This document shows, one piece after another, positions 63,636-64,000 of a stretch of DNA of 64,000 nt. The stretch covers positions 542,289 to 606,288 of the forward strand of contig NZ_BBOM01000005.1 of assembly GCF_000974485.1 (NCBI RefSeq), given 5' to 3'. How positions within the stretch are numbered: position 1 is the stretch's first letter; every line of letters starts with the position of its first letter. A program made the position numbers and the translations under genes. The DNA comes from Streptomyces sp. NBRC 109706. Lineage in GTDB: Bacteria > Actinomycetota > Actinomycetes > Streptomycetales > Streptomycetaceae. The notes beneath the pieces were generated by a model, which did no database searches, was not told the DNA's origin, and saw only the letters and a program-made list of their open reading frames with translations.

Positions 63636-64000
63636 ATGCCTGAGTCGGAACCGATGACATCGGCCGCCGGTCACCTGTGCCGGCTGCTCGACCTGCTGAC
63701 CGAGGACGCCCCCGCCGAGGACTTCGGCGCCGTCGCCACCGAGGCACGCCTCGGCGGCGTCCCCGCGCCCGAACTGGCCGAGGTCGAACGCGCCACCGCT
63801 GCGGCGCTGCGGATCAGAGGCGTGCTGCGGCAGCACCGGCGCAGGGAGGCGGAGTTGACCGCCCTGTTCGACACGGCGGGCGATCTGGCCGCGCTGCGCG
63901 ACCTGGACGCCGTGCTCAACTCGATCGTCCGCAGGGCGCGCGGCCTCCTCGGCACCGACACCGCCTATCTGACGCTCCCGGACGAGGAGGCGGGCGACAC
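63636..64000 (+). CDS. Start of a GAF-type regulatory protein, cut by the window end
   Basis: This is an incomplete ORF with 121 codons visible and no stop. It begins MPESEPMTSAAGHLCRLLDLLTEDAPAEDF. A helical region EVERATAAALRIRGVLRQHRRREAELTALFDTAGDLAALRDLDAVLNSIVRRARGLLGTDTAYLTL follows, which is the usual entry to a GAF domain. Such N-termini occur in CdaR/PucR-like helix-turn-helix regulators, which often neighbour 3-hydroxybutyrate or purine catabolic genes. The DNA-binding part would lie beyond the window. ATG 63636 has a weak leader. Confidence 0.7.
   Translation, partial: MPESEPMTSAAGHLCRLLDLLTEDAPAEDFGAVATEARLGGVPAPELAEVERATAAALRIRGVLRQHRRREAELTALFDTAGDLAALRDLDAVLNSIVRRARGLLGTDTAYLTLPDEEAGD

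Overview
The window is a very GC-rich actinomycete chromosome segment, almost certainly Streptomyces or a close relative. The evidence is strong third-position GC, GTG and TTG starts, many 1-4 nt stop/start overlaps, and an almost canonical sigQ/afsQ1/afsQ2 locus. From memory (not searched), the conserved genes follow the order of the S. coelicolor SCO49xx to SCO48xx region: sigQ-afsQ, add, nucleoside ABC/cdd/deoA, sialic-acid-like cluster, sdh, dac, trpS, rocD, mdh. No rRNA, tRNA, CRISPR array, transposase or phage gene was recognised.

Layout. 0-5 kb: divergent sigQ and afsQ1-afsQ2-lipoprotein, with a perfect AfsQ1-type box between them, then a VanZ-like gene and a small secreted protein. 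5.5-25.5 kb: adenosine deaminase, a 1.3 kb hairpin-rich repeat array, and what looks like an accessory block. That block holds an aldoxime-nitrile operon (MHS transporter, aldoxime dehydratase, LysR, nitrilase), a LysR/MFS divergent pair, TetR/epimerase/quinone-oxidoreductase genes, and a 1571-residue RHS polymorphic toxin. An amidohydrolase and mgtE follow. 25.5-34.5 kb: a nucleoside uptake and salvage operon (BMP lipoprotein, ATPase, two permeases, cdd, deoA), then an M20 amidohydrolase. 34.6-40.8 kb: a nonulosonic-acid (sialic acid/Kdn-like) wall-polymer cluster interrupted by a second repeat array. 41-44 kb: ECF sigma factor and GH20 hexosaminidase. 44-47.5 kb: sdhCDAB, followed by a third repeat array. 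48-64 kb: FAD-linked oxidase, a substrate-binding protein, metallophosphoesterase, D,D-carboxypeptidase, YihY, a Scabin/ScARP-like DNA ADP-ribosyltransferase, 2'-5' RNA ligase, trpS, rocD, mdh, a betaine-type binding protein, a 3-hydroxybutyrate-dehydrogenase-like SDR, and the start of a GAF-type regulator cut by the window end.

The observations most worth follow-up are these. (1) A 17-codon proline/arginine-rich leader ORF sits in the long structured 5' UTR of mgtE; it resembles enterobacterial MgtL in length and residue layout. (2) The aldoxime-to-acid operon is compact. (3) The RHS toxin has a GIY-YIG-like tip, a glutamine-rich tail and no evident immunity gene. (4) A DNA-targeting ADP-ribosyltransferase is present. 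(5) Three unrelated intergenic arrays of palindromic GC-rich modules occur, one containing a 246-bp tandem duplication. (6) Several operators can be read directly: an AfsQ1 box, a TetR operator pair, a LysR palindrome, a nucleoside-operon motif shared by two loci, and a TamR-like site before mdh.
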